A stretch of DNA of 64,000 nt from Solirubrobacter deserti (GTDB taxonomy: Bacteria > Actinomycetota > Thermoleophilia > Solirubrobacterales > Solirubrobacteraceae). The stretch lies in assembly GCF_027587175.1 (NCBI RefSeq), contig NZ_JAPCID010000005.1:143493-207492 (forward strand). The letters are read 5' to 3'. A model generated the notes under the pieces. That model was given only the letters and a program-made list of their open reading frames with translations. It made no database searches and was not told the origin of the DNA. The translations under genes were made by a program, and so were the position numbers. This document shows positions 7,894-18,161 of this stretch, in pieces (positions within the stretch are counted from its first letter, which is position 1; each line of letters opens with the position of its first letter).

Positions 7894-8244
7894 ATGAAGC
7901 TCCAATTCATGTACCTGCCGACGCAGGATCTCGCTGCATCGCTCGCGCTGTACCGCGACACGCTGGGATTGGACGAGGCGTGGCGCGAGGGGGAGGACAC
8001 CGTCGCCCTCGCGCTGCCGGGGAGCGACGTGGCGCTGATGATCGACGCCGCGCCGATGCCCGACTGGGGGCCCGGGCCGATCTTCATCGTCGACGACGCT
8101 TCGGCCTTCCACGCCCAGCACGACGGCGCGTACGACCTCACCGTGCCGCCGTTCGAGATCCCGGGCGGCCAGATGTCCATGTTCAAGGACGCCGGCGGCA
8201 ACCCGGTGTACGTGATGGATCAGAGCCGGGAGGCCGTGGGGTAG
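7894..8244 (+). CDS. VOC-family (glyoxalase/bleomycin resistance fold) protein
   Basis: 116 residues forming one VOC module of two beta-alpha-beta-beta-beta units: MKLQFMYLPTQDLAASLALYR at the start and GGQMSMFKDAGGNPVYVMD at the end. Members include glyoxalase I, extradiol dioxygenases and antibiotic-binding proteins; this one cannot be assigned a substrate. It is divergent from tetR and sits under the predicted operators, so it is probably the repressor's main target. The ATG is followed directly by the conserved first strand. Confidence 0.85.
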   Translation: MKLQFMYLPTQDLAASLALYRDTLGLDEAWREGEDTVALALPGSDVALMIDAAPMPDWGPGPIFIVDDASAFHAQHDGAYDLTVPPFEIPGGQMSMFKDAGGNPVYVMDQSREAVG

Positions 8245-8257
8245 GGTTCCGCCTCAC

Positions 8258-9325
<1,068 letters not shown>

Positions 9326-9605
9326 GTGGATCTGCTCACCGAGCTCGCGATCCTCGTCCTGGCGGCGTTCGTCGGCTTCGAGGTCATCTCCAAGGTCCCG
9401 AACACGCTGCACACGCCGCTGATGAGCGGCACGAACGCCATCCACGGCATCGTCGTGCTCGGCGGCCTGATCCTGATCGGCCACGTCGACGGCGTCCTGA
9501 ACGACATCCTGCTCGTAGTCGCGATCGCGTTCGGCACGATCAACGTCGTCGGCGGGTTCCTCGTCACCGACCGCATGCTCGGCATGTTCAAGGGCAAGAA
9601 GCCGG

Positions 9606-9619
<14 letters not shown>
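9326..9619 (+). CDS. pntAB: NAD(P) transhydrogenase alpha subunit, part 2 (membrane segment)
   Basis: 97 residues with three membrane helices, the N-terminal part of membrane domain II (conserved TPLMSGTNAIHGIVVLGGL at about 32-50). The GTG at 9326 abuts the TAA of pntAA, and its end overlaps the pntB start by 14 bases, so the three genes are tightly coupled. It forms part of the proton channel with PntB. Confidence 0.95.
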
Positions 9620-10979
<1,360 letters not shown>

Positions 10980-10983
10980 CACG

Positions 10984-11014
10984 AACCTAAAGAGGGACTG
11001 TCCCTCTTTAGGTT
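10984..11014. terminator. 31-base perfect inverted repeat after pntB
   Basis: Two perfect 15-base arms (AACCTAAAGAGGGAC and its complement) flank a single T. It starts 5 bases after the pntB stop and is much more A/T-rich than its surroundings. As RNA it would fold into a long hairpin, with T-rich right arm, consistent with a terminator protecting ohrR from pnt read-through. The core GGGACTGTCCC is also a recurring intergenic palindrome in many bacteria, from memory, so it may be a dispersed REP-like element. Confidence 0.65.
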
Positions 11015-11017
11015 GCG

Positions 11018-11032
11018 CACAATTGAATCGCG
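11018..11032. promoter_or_regulatory. Candidate OhrR operator
   Basis: CACAATTGAATCGCG matches the left half and centre of the OhrR box known from Bacillus and other genera (TACAATT-N-AATTGTA); the right half keeps only AAT. It lies 17 bases upstream of the ohrR GTG, the expected place for autoregulation of an ohrR-ohr pair. The match is partial. Confidence 0.4.
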
Positions 11033-11048
11033 CGCTACGGTGATCGGC

Positions 11049-11474
11049 GTGAACCCGCTCGCGCTCGAGCAGCAGGTGTGCTTCGCGTTGTACTCGGCGT
11101 CGCGCGCCGTCACGGCCGCGTACCGGCCGCTGCTCGCGCCGCTCGGCGTGACCTACCCGCAGTACCTGGTGCTGCTCGTGCTGTGGGAGCACGGGACGCG
11201 CTCGGTGCGGGACCTCGGCGAGGCGCTGCACCTGGACTCCGGGACGCTCTCGCCGCTGCTCAAGCGGCTGGAGGCGAGCGGGCTCGTGACCCGGGCGCGC
11301 GCGGCCGAGGACGAGCGTCAGGTCCGGGTCGGCCTCACCGACGCGGGATGGGAGCTGCGCGAGCGCGCGGTCGAGATCCCCGCCCAGTTGCACGACGCCA
11401 CCGGCGTCGACGACGAGACGCTCGCGGCGCTGCACCGCGCCTGCCATGCCCTGATCGAGGAGTCGCAACGATGA
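11049..11474 (+). CDS. ohrR: OhrR-like MarR-family peroxide-sensing repressor
   Basis: 141 residues from GTG 11049; TTG 11013 would add 12 unlikely residues inside the operator region. The N-terminal LEQQVCFALYSASRAVTAAY carries the reactive cysteine of OhrR (Cys9). The winged helix is at 50-105 (SVRDLGEALHLDSGTLSPLLKRLEASGLV, then a basic wing RAAEDERQVRVGLT). OhrR binds DNA until organic hydroperoxides oxidise the cysteine. The stop overlaps the ohr start as ATGA, so the repressor and the enzyme it controls are made together. Confidence 0.93.
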   Translation: MNPLALEQQVCFALYSASRAVTAAYRPLLAPLGVTYPQYLVLLVLWEHGTRSVRDLGEALHLDSGTLSPLLKRLEASGLVTRARAAEDERQVRVGLTDAGWELRERAVEIPAQLHDATGVDDETLAALHRACHALIEESQR

Positions 11475-11887
11475 AGACGCTCTACACCGCCGAAGCGACC
11501 GTCACCGGCGAAGGCCGCGACGGCCACGCCAAGTCCTCGGACGGGGTGCTCGACCTTGACCTCGCGGTCCCCAGCGAGATGGGCGGCAGCGGCGGCGCGA
11601 CCAACCCCGAGCAGTTGTTCGCGGCCGGCTACGCGGCGTGCTTCCACAGCGCGCTGCGGACGATCGCGCGCCGCGAGAAGACCGACCTCGGTGAGTCGAC
11701 GATCACGGCCCGCGTCGGCATCGGCCCGAACGAGAACCGCGGCTTCAGCTTGGCGGTCACGCTCGTCGTCGACCTGCCGGGCTTCGACCGCGAAGAGGCC
11801 CAGCGGCTCGTCGAGGCCGCCCACCAGGTGTGCCCGTACTCGAACGCCACGCGCGGCAACGTCGACGTCGCGCTCGAGCTCGCGTGA
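11471..11887 (+). CDS. ohr: Organic hydroperoxide resistance protein, Ohr/OsmC family
   Basis: 138 residues, the usual length. Ohr is a thiol peroxidase that reduces lipid and other organic hydroperoxides, usually with lipoylated partners. The catalytic cysteines are present: Cys57 in GYAACFHSAL and a second in the VCPYSNATRGN motif (about residue 121). The expected Glu/Arg partners are in NPEQLFAAGYAACF and its upstream region. It overlaps ohrR by 4 bases and the doxX gene by 4 bases. Confidence 0.97.
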   Translation: MKTLYTAEATVTGEGRDGHAKSSDGVLDLDLAVPSEMGGSGGATNPEQLFAAGYAACFHSALRTIARREKTDLGESTITARVGIGPNENRGFSLAVTLVVDLPGFDREEAQRLVEAAHQVCPYSNATRGNVDVALELA

Positions 11888-12297
11888 GGCGCCTGCGAGC
11901 CGCCGCCCAGATCCTGCTCGGCGCCGCGATGGTCGGCGCCGGCACCGGCCACCTCACCTTCCAGCGCGAGGAGTTTCAGGCGCAGGTCCCGCCGTGGGTG
12001 CCGATCGACGAGGACCTGACGGTGCTGCTGTCGGGCGCCGTGGAGATCGGCCTCGGCGCCGCGCTGCTGGTGACCTGGAAGCAGCCGCGGCGCGCGCTCG
12101 CCGGAGCGGCCCTCGCCGCGTTCTACGTGGCGATCTTCCCGGGCAACATCGCCCAGTACACCGAGCACCGCGACGCGTTCGGCCTGGACACCGACACCAA
12201 GCGGCTGGCGCGGCTGTTCTTCCAGCCGCTGCTGATCGCCTGGGCGCTGGCCGCCACCGACGCGCCGCGCGTCTGGCGCGAGTCACGCCAGGCCTGA
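11884..12297 (+). CDS. DoxX-like membrane protein
   Basis: 137 residues, GTG start overlapping the ohr stop as GTGA. Four membrane helices can be seen, with the helix 1 to 2 region AGTGHLTFQREEFQAQVPPWVP typical of the DoxX/YphA type. DoxX proteins are linked to thiol redox balance and oxidative stress in actinobacteria, which suits its place behind ohrR-ohr. No catalytic motif is known for the family. It ends in a 15-base overlap with the truncated regulator on the other strand. Confidence 0.8.
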   Translation: MRRLRAAAQILLGAAMVGAGTGHLTFQREEFQAQVPPWVPIDEDLTVLLSGAVEIGLGAALLVTWKQPRRALAGAALAAFYVAIFPGNIAQYTEHRDAFGLDTDTKRLARLFFQPLLIAWALAATDAPRVWRESRQA

Positions 12298-12612
12298 GCG
12301 CTGGGCCCAGAGCGCGGCCTGCGTGCGGTCGGTGGCGCCGATCTTGCGGCACGCGCCCGACAGCGTGTTGCGGACGGTCTTGTGCGAGATCCCGAGCCGC
12401 AGCGCGATGACCTTGTTGGCGTGGCCCGCCGCGACCAGCCCGAGGATCTCGCGTTCGCGCTCGGTCAGGTCGGGCGGCATCTCGCGCTGGGCCGACAGGA
12501 CCTCGCGGGCGGCGCGCGGGTCCAGCGGCGCGTCACCCGCCGCCGCGGCGCGCACCGCGCGCACGACCTCCTCCGGCTCGGCGTCCTTCAACAGGTAGCC
12601 GGTCGCGTCCGC
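12283..12612 (-). pseudogene. 5'-truncated LuxR response regulator
   Basis: 110 codons survive: the end of a receiver domain (ATGYLLKDAEPEEVVRAVRA), a linker and an intact LuxR helix-turn-helix (LTEREREILGLVAAGHANKV). Everything before the receiver's conserved Lys loop, including the phospho-acceptor Asp, is missing. Upstream of about 12612 the frame loses homology at the exact point where a DoxX fragment begins on the other strand. In-frame GTG codons inside the remnant might still allow a DNA-binding-only product, but I call it a pseudogene. Confidence 0.8.
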
Positions 12613-12873
12613 GGGATCGCGCTGATCGTCGGCGCACTCGCTCCTGTGTTCGCGTTCGGACTCGCCATCGACATGCTCGTCGCGGGGCTCGTCGTGCACG
12701 CCGAGAACGGGTTCTTCGCCTCTGACGGTGGCTAGGAGCTGGTGCTGGCGCTGGGCTTCAGCGCGCTCGCGATCGCGATCGCCGGAGCGGGCCGCTACAG
12801 CGTCGACGCCGCCCTCGGCGTCGCCCGCCGCGTCCCCGGCTACCCCGGTGGCGAGCGGCGGTCGCTGGCGTAA
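12613..12873 (+). pseudogene. DoxX-family remnant, 5'-truncated with an in-frame TAG
   Basis: The frame starting at 12613 reads GIALIVGALAPVFAFGLAID and then HAENGFFASDGG, stop (12733-12735), then ELVLALGFSALAIAIAGAGR and YSVDAALGVARR to TAA at 12873. NGFF, a GG-aromatic-E step and the GRYSxDAAL end are classic DoxX features. The TAG stands where a Trp (TGG) or Tyr (TAC) is expected. The first membrane helix and start codon are gone. It meets the truncated regulator at about 12612. Confidence 0.8.
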
Positions 12874-12882
12874 GATCGGCGC

Positions 12883-13074
12883 ATGGAGGAGGAGAAGGCC
12901 AGACTGCAGCAGGAGATCTCCGTCGCCATGGAGCAGGTGATGGAGAACCTGGGCGACGGGACGCTCGTCATCCCGGACCCGGTCCAGCGCGGGCTGGCGG
13001 AGACGACGAACCCGACCCTGGACGTGGAGGGCCTGCGCGCGCTGCGCGACGACCTCAACCACCTCTTGCGATGA
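12883..13074 (+). CDS. Small acidic hypothetical protein
   Basis: 63 residues, ATG start (GGCGC just upstream, weak ribosome site). The sequence begins with a charged helix MEEEKARLQQEISVAMEQVM and ends in a second predicted helix VEGLRALRDDLNHLLR, with a short extended part between (GTLVIPDPVQRG). Codon third positions are GC-rich like the neighbours, which supports coding. No family is recognised. It could be a stand-alone small protein or the survivor of the rearrangement just upstream. Confidence 0.5.
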   Translation: MEEEKARLQQEISVAMEQVMENLGDGTLVIPDPVQRGLAETTNPTLDVEGLRALRDDLNHLLR

Positions 13075-13105
13075 GTTTGCGCGGGCGCTTCGGTCTGTAC
13101 TGCAC

Positions 13106-13375
13106 ATGACCGGAGCGCTCGTCCGTCTGCGCGGTCCCCTCAAGCAGCTCGCCGGCAGCGGCGAGCTCGAAGTCGTGGGGGCGACCGTCGGCGAGCTCCT
13201 CCAGCACCTCGAGCACGACACACCGCCGCTCGACGGCTGGATCCTCGACGAGCGCGACCGGATCCGCCGCCACATCAACGTGTTCGTCAATGGCGAGCGC
13301 GGGCGCGAGGACACGCCGGTCGGTCCCGGGGACCGCATCGACGTGCTGCCCGCGATCTCAGGAGGGAGCGCATGA
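13106..13375 (+). CDS. MoaD/ThiS-family ubiquitin-like protein
   Basis: 89 residues of beta-grasp fold: an N-terminal strand ALVRLRGPLKQLAG, helix VGELLQHLEHDTP, the HINVFVNGE strand and the D-rich GDRIDVLPAISGG end. Family members carry sulfur as a C-terminal Gly-Gly thiocarboxylate or modify proteins. Here Gly86-Gly87 is followed by Ser-Ala, because the last codons overlap the start of the next gene (ATGA at 13372). No E1-like adenylyltransferase or MoaE is nearby. The partner is the coupled BNR gene. Confidence 0.88.
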   Translation: MTGALVRLRGPLKQLAGSGELEVVGATVGELLQHLEHDTPPLDGWILDERDRIRRHINVFVNGERGREDTPVGPGDRIDVLPAISGGSA

Positions 13376-14430
13376 CCGAGCTGCTCGTCGGTACCAAGAA
13401 GGGCCTGTTCGTGCTGGAGGGCGAGCCGGGAGCGGCCTTCGACGTGACCGCCCGCGCGTTCGCGGGCGAGCCGATCGAGTACGCGATGCGCGACCCGCAC
13501 TCCGGGCGCACGCTCGCGACGATGACCTCGCCCTGGTACGGGCCGAAGATCTTCTACACCGACGATCCCGTCGCGGGCGGGTGGGAGCAGGCGCAAGGGC
13601 TCGAGCTGCCCGAGGGCGCGCTGGAGCGCATGTGGGTGATCGTGCCCGACGACGACGGCACGCTGTACGCCGGCGGCGACCCGGGGGTGCTGTTCGCCAG
13701 CCACGACGGCGGCGTCACGTGGGAACTCAACCGCACGCTGTGGGAGCACCCGACCCGGCCGCTGTGGCAGCCGGGCGGCGGCGGGCTGTGCCTGCACTCG
13801 ATCGCGCCGACGGTCGGCACGCCCGGCCGGCTCGCGCTCGGCATCAGCGCCGTCGGCGTCTGGCTCACCGACGACGCGGGTACGTCCTGGCGCCACGGCA
13901 ACCGCGGCCTGCGCGCCCGCTACCTGCCTGACGATGCACCCGAGGACACGATCAACCTGTGCGTCCATGACCTCCAGCGCGCGGCCAAGGACCCAGACCG
14001 CCTGTTCATGCAGTTCCACGGCGGCGTCTACCGCTCCGACGACGCGGGCGAGAGCTGGACCGACATCGGCGCCGGGCTGCCGTCCGACTTCGGCTTCCCG
14101 CTCGTCCTCGACCCGGCCGACCCGGACTCCGCGTACGTCATTCCCCTCAAGGGCGCCGAGGACCGCGTCACGCCCGAAGGCCGCGTCGCCGTCTATGAGA
14201 CGCGCGACGCGGGGGAGAGCTGGACGGCCCGCGGCGACGGCCTGCCCGCCGAGCACGCCTACCTGACCGTGCTGCGCGAGGCGTTCGACCGCGGCGGCGA
14301 GGGCGAGGCCCTCGAGCTCTACTTCGGCGCCACCAGCGGGGACGTCTTCGGCTCGGGCGACGCGGGCGGGAGCTGGGGCTGCGCGGCCGCTCGGCTCCCG
14401 CCCGTGTACTCACTGCGGGTGGCGGCGTGA
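13372..14430 (+). CDS. BNR/Asp-box beta-propeller (sialidase-like) protein
   Basis: 352 residues without a signal peptide, so probably cytoplasmic. It opens with LLVGTKKGLFVLEGE and contains five Asp-box turns of the S/TxDxGxTW type (SHDGGVTWE, TDDAGTSWR, SDDAGESWT, TRDAGESWT, SGDAGGSWG), the mark of a sialidase-like propeller. The arginine triad and Tyr/Glu of true sialidases are not evident, so I do not assign glycosidase activity. It is translationally coupled to the MoaD/ThiS-like gene, a pairing I recall from other actinobacteria. Its last 21 bases overlap the convergent peptidase gene. Confidence 0.88.
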   Translation: MTELLVGTKKGLFVLEGEPGAAFDVTARAFAGEPIEYAMRDPHSGRTLATMTSPWYGPKIFYTDDPVAGGWEQAQGLELPEGALERMWVIVPDDDGTLYAGGDPGVLFASHDGGVTWELNRTLWEHPTRPLWQPGGGGLCLHSIAPTVGTPGRLALGISAVGVWLTDDAGTSWRHGNRGLRARYLPDDAPEDTINLCVHDLQRAAKDPDRLFMQFHGGVYRSDDAGESWTDIGAGLPSDFGFPLVLDPADPDSAYVIPLKGAEDRVTPEGRVAVYETRDAGESWTARGDGLPAEHAYLTVLREAFDRGGEGEALELYFGATSGDVFGSGDAGGSWGCAAARLPPVYSLRVAA

Positions 14431-15770
14431 GCTGACGCGCGCGGTGGGCTCGGACGTGGTCGCGGTGGTGCCGTCCTCGTTGGTCGCCGCGACCACGACG
14501 CGCAGGCGGCGGCCGACGTCGCGGTCGGTCGGCCGGTAGCGGCGGCGGTCAGCGCGCGGGATCGCCCGCCACGTCGAGCCGGTCAGCCGCTGCCAGCGGT
14601 ACGTGAACCGCGTCGGCCGGTTGATCCAGGCGCCCTTGGTGGTCTTCAGGGTCGCGCCGCGCCGGACCGCGCCGATGATCGCCGGGTCGGTCGTGGGCGA
14701 GGGGACGGTCACCGGGTCCTCGCCCGCGCCGGCGCCGCCGCTGCACGCCGGCGCGATCGTCGCGCACGGCGCCATGAACACCGAGTCGTAGGTGTTCCAG
14801 TGCGTGGCCAGGTAGCTGCCGGGCGCGGGCGCCGGGCTGAAGTAGTCGTCGCGACCGCAGTCGAAGCTGACCGTGATCGCGCCCTCGACCGACGCGCAGT
14901 CCGTGCGCAGCTGGCTGGCGGCGCCCTCGTTCTCGGCGTAGCACATCACGTCCACGCCCTGCCAGCAGTGCCCGTAAACCGGTTCTGCTGACCGGCGGGC
15001 TGCGTGGAGTGCGGCGCGCCCCACTGCACCGCGCCGAGCGTGTGCGTGATCTCGTGCAGGAAGCCCTCGGGCCAGAAGCCGTGCGCGCCCGGCCCGGGCA
15101 CCTCACCGCCGTCGCGGGTGAACAGGACGCCGGTGAGCCCGCCCCGGTTGTGCGGGTTCTCCGGACCGGGCTGCTCGCCGCCCCCGCCGGTGATCGTCTC
15201 CGCCAGCCCGTGGTCGGAGCCGGTTGCGGACAGGTTGTCGGCGAGCACGATCGCGTTGCGCGGGCCGCCCAGGTCCCCGAGCACGCGCTGCACCGCCTGC
15301 GCGACGGCGCGGAAGTTGTCGGCGTACTCCGCGTGCGCGCCGGGGAGCGCGACGGTCTGGATGTCCACGAACTGGCGGCCGCAGCGCGTGCCCATGTCGA
15401 AGCGCAGCGCCTTCGTCCCGCCGGCCTGGGCGCCGAGGTAGCGGTTGACGAGCGCGACGTTGGCCTGCAGCGCGTCCATCCATCCGCCGGAGCGGTCGGG
15501 CCGGTCGGCGGCGTAGGCGTAGACGACCTTGATCTGCGGCGTCTCGGGCGCGAAGGCGGCGTGCGTGCGGTCGTCGCTCGCCGTGACGTCCCCGCACCAG
15601 CTGGTGGGGACACCACCGCCGGCCTGCGCCGCGACGGCGACGCTGCGGCGCAGGTCCAGGTCCGGGAGGTCGTCGCGCGTCTCGCCGTGGACGGTGGTCG
15701 TCGGCGCTTTCGGGGCGAAGACCACCGGCGCCGCGAGGGCGGCGAGCAGGAGCAGCGTGGAGCGGAGCAT
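14410..15770 (-). pseudogene. Secreted metzincin-like metallopeptidase, frameshifted
   Basis: Two frames make one protein. The first (15770 to about 14978) has a signal peptide (MLRSTLLLLAALAAPVVFAP), then the zinc site FLHEITHTLGAVQ and a later His in APHST. The second frame resumes at YGHCWQGVDVMCYAENEG, whose DVMCY looks like a Met-turn, and ends in an Ig-like repeat (about 14410-14700). The break is at 14976-14978, where one base added to the AAA (TTT on the coding strand) would restore NRFYGHCWQG. It follows the CAP gene by 3 bases. Either a real frameshift or a homopolymer sequencing error. Confidence 0.8.
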
Positions 15771-15773
15771 GGC

Positions 15774-16127
15774 CTACGGCCGGGCGCCGAAGTTCGCGGT
15801 GACGGTCGCGCCCGAGGCCGGGTCCTTCGGCACGCCGAGGCGGACGCCGAAGCCGATCTCGCGGTAGTTGCGCTTGACGATCGTCCGGCGATGGGCGGGC
15901 GAGTCCATCCACGCCTCCATCGTCCGGCGCGGGGTGGCGAGCGTGCCGGTGCCCCAGGCGAGGTTCTCGCCGAGCGACCAGCCGTCGTCGCGGCGCGCGT
16001 AGCCCGCGGCGAGGATGCGGTCGACGAACGTCTCGCCGCCGTTCTCGTGGCTGAAGTAGCCCTTCTGGACCATCTCGTCGGAGTGGCGACTGGCCGCTCG
16101 TCCGAGCCGGGCGTTCTCTTTCAACAT
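15774..16127 (-). CDS. CAP (SCP/PR1) domain protein lacking its N-terminus
   Basis: 117 residues. The CAP core is clear: ARLGRAASRHSDEMVQKGYF, SHENGGETFVDRI, WSLGENLAWGTG and the terminal IGFGVRLG. It starts at MLKENARLG, so the signal peptide and first helix of a normal secreted CAP protein are absent. A good GGAGG ribosome site 4 bases before the ATG at 16127 suggests this short form can be translated. Lacking a signal it would stay in the cytoplasm. It is the first gene of a unit with the frameshifted peptidase. Confidence 0.75.
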   Translation of the reverse strand: MLKENARLGRAASRHSDEMVQKGYFSHENGGETFVDRILAAGYARRDDGWSLGENLAWGTGTLATPRRTMEAWMDSPAHRRTIVKRNYREIGFGVRLGVPKDPASGATVTANFGARP

Positions 16128-16202
16128 GTGGCCTCCGGGAACTCGACTGGACGTTCCTCCTGCAGGCCATAACGCGTCCAGGCCCCGAAACTTCGTGCCG
16201 AC

Positions 16203-17636
16203 CTACGCCACCACGGCGACCTCGGATTCGAGGTTTGCGGCGGCGCCGAGCAGAATGGATTGAGTCGCTTCGAACCGTTCTTGGGCTTCTGCCGCAGTAC
16301 TCCCGATTGCGGTCATTCCCATCCGCCCCAGCTCGGTGAGGGCGCTGAGCATGTGGAACACCACCCCGCGGCCGTCAGGATCCAGACCCGGTCGATCCGC
16401 AAGAGCGAACAACGCACCGTCCCCGAGCGCGGACAGACGAGGTGAAGCGAGGTAGTCGGTCGCCACGTAGTGGCGGATCGCGCCGTCCGGCGCGCGGAAG
16501 ACGCCCGCCCGCGGGTCGTAGCTTCCACCCGTCACCAGCTCGAGCGCGTACAGCGGGTGCGTCGTCGCGCCCTTGCGCAGGTTGATCTCGATCGCGTACG
16601 CGCTCCAGCTGCCCGAGCGGTTGCGGCCGACGATGAAGTCGATCGCCGCGCGGCCGATCGCGCCCTCGGCCACGAGCAGCGCGCCGATCCGCTCGGCGGC
16701 CTCGGTGATCAGGCCCGAGTACGCGGGCTCGGCCGGGAAGCGGCAGCCGACGCAGCGGTCGCCGTCCAGCAGCTGGTCGTGGGTGGAGACGACGCGCGCG
16801 CCGTCGGCCGAGAGCTCGAGCTGGACGCTCGGGCTGCGCAGCTCGCGCGCGACGATCCGCTCCTCGACGACGCCGCCGCCGCGCTCGAGGCGCTCGAAGT
16901 ACTCGTGCAGCGTGACGTTCGGCGCCTGCAGGCGCATCGCGTCCACGCGCTCGGCGATTCGCAGCAGCTCCGCGCGCGTGCCGGTGCGCCCGATCCCGCG
17001 CAGCTCGACGATCGCGTTGCCCTCGCCGGACACGCCGTCGTCGAGCTTGACGACGACCTGCCCGATCCGCGGCCGGACCGACCGCAGCCGGGCGATCGCG
17101 GCGATCACGTCCGCGCGCGAGCGCACGTGCTCGACGCCGAGCGGGTGCGCGACACCCGCGCGCGCGAACAGCTCCCGCCCGCCGCTCTTGGTCCCGAGGT
17201 AGGCGAGCGCGGGGTGCGCGCCCTGGACGGGGACGCCGAGCTCGGCGCCGAGCGCGAACTCCAGCTCGGTCGTGATGTACGGGACGAGGTGCGCGTCCTG
17301 GTGGTCGGTGATCTCCCAGCGGATGCGGGTGAGCAGCGTCGGGCGCTCGAGCAGCTTGGCCGAGAGCGGGCGCAGCGACGGGTCGTCGGCGCTGAGCATC
17401 GTCAGGCGGTTGCGGGCGTCCTCGCGGATGTCGGCGGGCAGCAGGCCGAGGTAGTACTCGACGATCTCCTGAGCGACCGGCATCGACGTGACGTAGACCA
17501 CGCGGACGTGGCGTTCTCGCAGCCGCAGCAGCAGGCACAGCAGGCGTTCTTCGTACGCCTGCGTCTCCGCCGGGGGCTCGTGGAACTTCTCGATCGTCCG
17601 GGACGGGACGACCACGACCGTCGTGGCTCTCCTCAT
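16203..17636 (-). CDS. PGM1-like ATP-grasp peptide ligase
   Basis: 477 residues. The N-terminal region (TVVVVPSRTIE, AYEERLLCLLLRLRERHVR and VVYVTSMPVAQEIVEYYLG) and HPALAYLGTKSGGRELFARA match the pheganomycin ligase PGM1 family, which joins amino acids or peptides by acyl-phosphate chemistry. ATP-grasp elements include VVVKLDDGVSGEGNAIVEL (about 195-215) and the metal-binding end AYAIEINLRKGATTHP. There is no peptide precursor gene or biosynthetic cluster beside it. It is divergent from the cytosine deaminase across 84 bases. The substrate is unknown. Confidence 0.88.
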   Translation of the reverse strand: MRRATTVVVVPSRTIEKFHEPPAETQAYEERLLCLLLRLRERHVRVVYVTSMPVAQEIVEYYLGLLPADIREDARNRLTMLSADDPSLRPLSAKLLERPTLLTRIRWEITDHQDAHLVPYITTELEFALGAELGVPVQGAHPALAYLGTKSGGRELFARAGVAHPLGVEHVRSRADVIAAIARLRSVRPRIGQVVVKLDDGVSGEGNAIVELRGIGRTGTRAELLRIAERVDAMRLQAPNVTLHEYFERLERGGGVVEERIVARELRSPSVQLELSADGARVVSTHDQLLDGDRCVGCRFPAEPAYSGLITEAAERIGALLVAEGAIGRAAIDFIVGRNRSGSWSAYAIEINLRKGATTHPLYALELVTGGSYDPRAGVFRAPDGAIRHYVATDYLASPRLSALGDGALFALADRPGLDPDGRGVVFHMLSALTELGRMGMTAIGSTAAEAQERFEATQSILLGAAANLESEVAVVA

Positions 17637-17720
17637 GGCGCGCGGAAATATGACGACTCGTCGAGGCGCTGCCTAGCCCACCAAGGGATAAATGTTCACA
17701 CCGCCGCGTACCCTGGACGA

Positions 17721-18161
17721 ATGGATGCCCGGGCGATGCTGGCGGTGGCCCTCGAAGAGGCCCGGATCGGCCGTGCAGAGGACGGAATCCCGATCGGCGC
17801 GGCGCTGTTTTCCCGCGACGGTGAGCTGCTCGGGCGCGGGCACAACCGGCGCGTCCAGGACGACGATCCGTCGGTCCACGGCGAGACCGACGCGTTCCGG
17901 GCGGCCGGACGGAGACGCTCGTATCGCGACACGGTGATGGTCACCACTTTGTCGCCGTGCTGGTACTGCTCAGGGCTCGTCCGCCAGTTCGGCATCTCGG
18001 CCGTGGTCATCGGCGAGTCGCGTACGTTTGCCGGCGGGGCCGCGTGGCTGCGAGAGTCGGGTGTAGAGGTGATCGACCTGGACTCGACCGAGTGCTACGA
18101 GCTGCTGCAGGGTTTCATCGCCGAGCACCCTGAGGTCTGGAACGAGGACATCGGGGAGTGA
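17721..18161 (+). CDS. Yeast-type (Fcy1-like) cytosine deaminase
   Basis: 146 residues. The zinc site is complete: HGETDAF (His, catalytic Glu) and TTLSPCWYCSG (two Cys). Beyond the zinc motifs the match to fungal cytosine deaminase is close along the whole length: EEARIGRAEDGIPIGAALF, LGRGHNRRVQ, VVIGESRTF and the ending EVWNEDIGE, where yeast has WFEDIGE. It converts cytosine to uracil in pyrimidine salvage. The bacterial CodA type is unrelated. The ATG is 29 bases after an AT-rich GATAAAT. Its end overlaps the next gene as GTGA. Confidence 0.9.
   Translation: MDARAMLAVALEEARIGRAEDGIPIGAALFSRDGELLGRGHNRRVQDDDPSVHGETDAFRAAGRRRSYRDTVMVTTLSPCWYCSGLVRQFGISAVVIGESRTFAGGAAWLRESGVEVIDLDSTECYELLQGFIAEHPEVWNEDIGE

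Noticed and set aside
12736..12873. Possible small membrane protein downstream of the TAG
   Set aside because: It continues the DoxX remnant in the same frame and has no start codon or ribosome site of its own.
13372..14430. True sialidase
   Set aside because: Asp-boxes mark the fold only; the arginine triad and nucleophile pair are not evident and there is no signal peptide.
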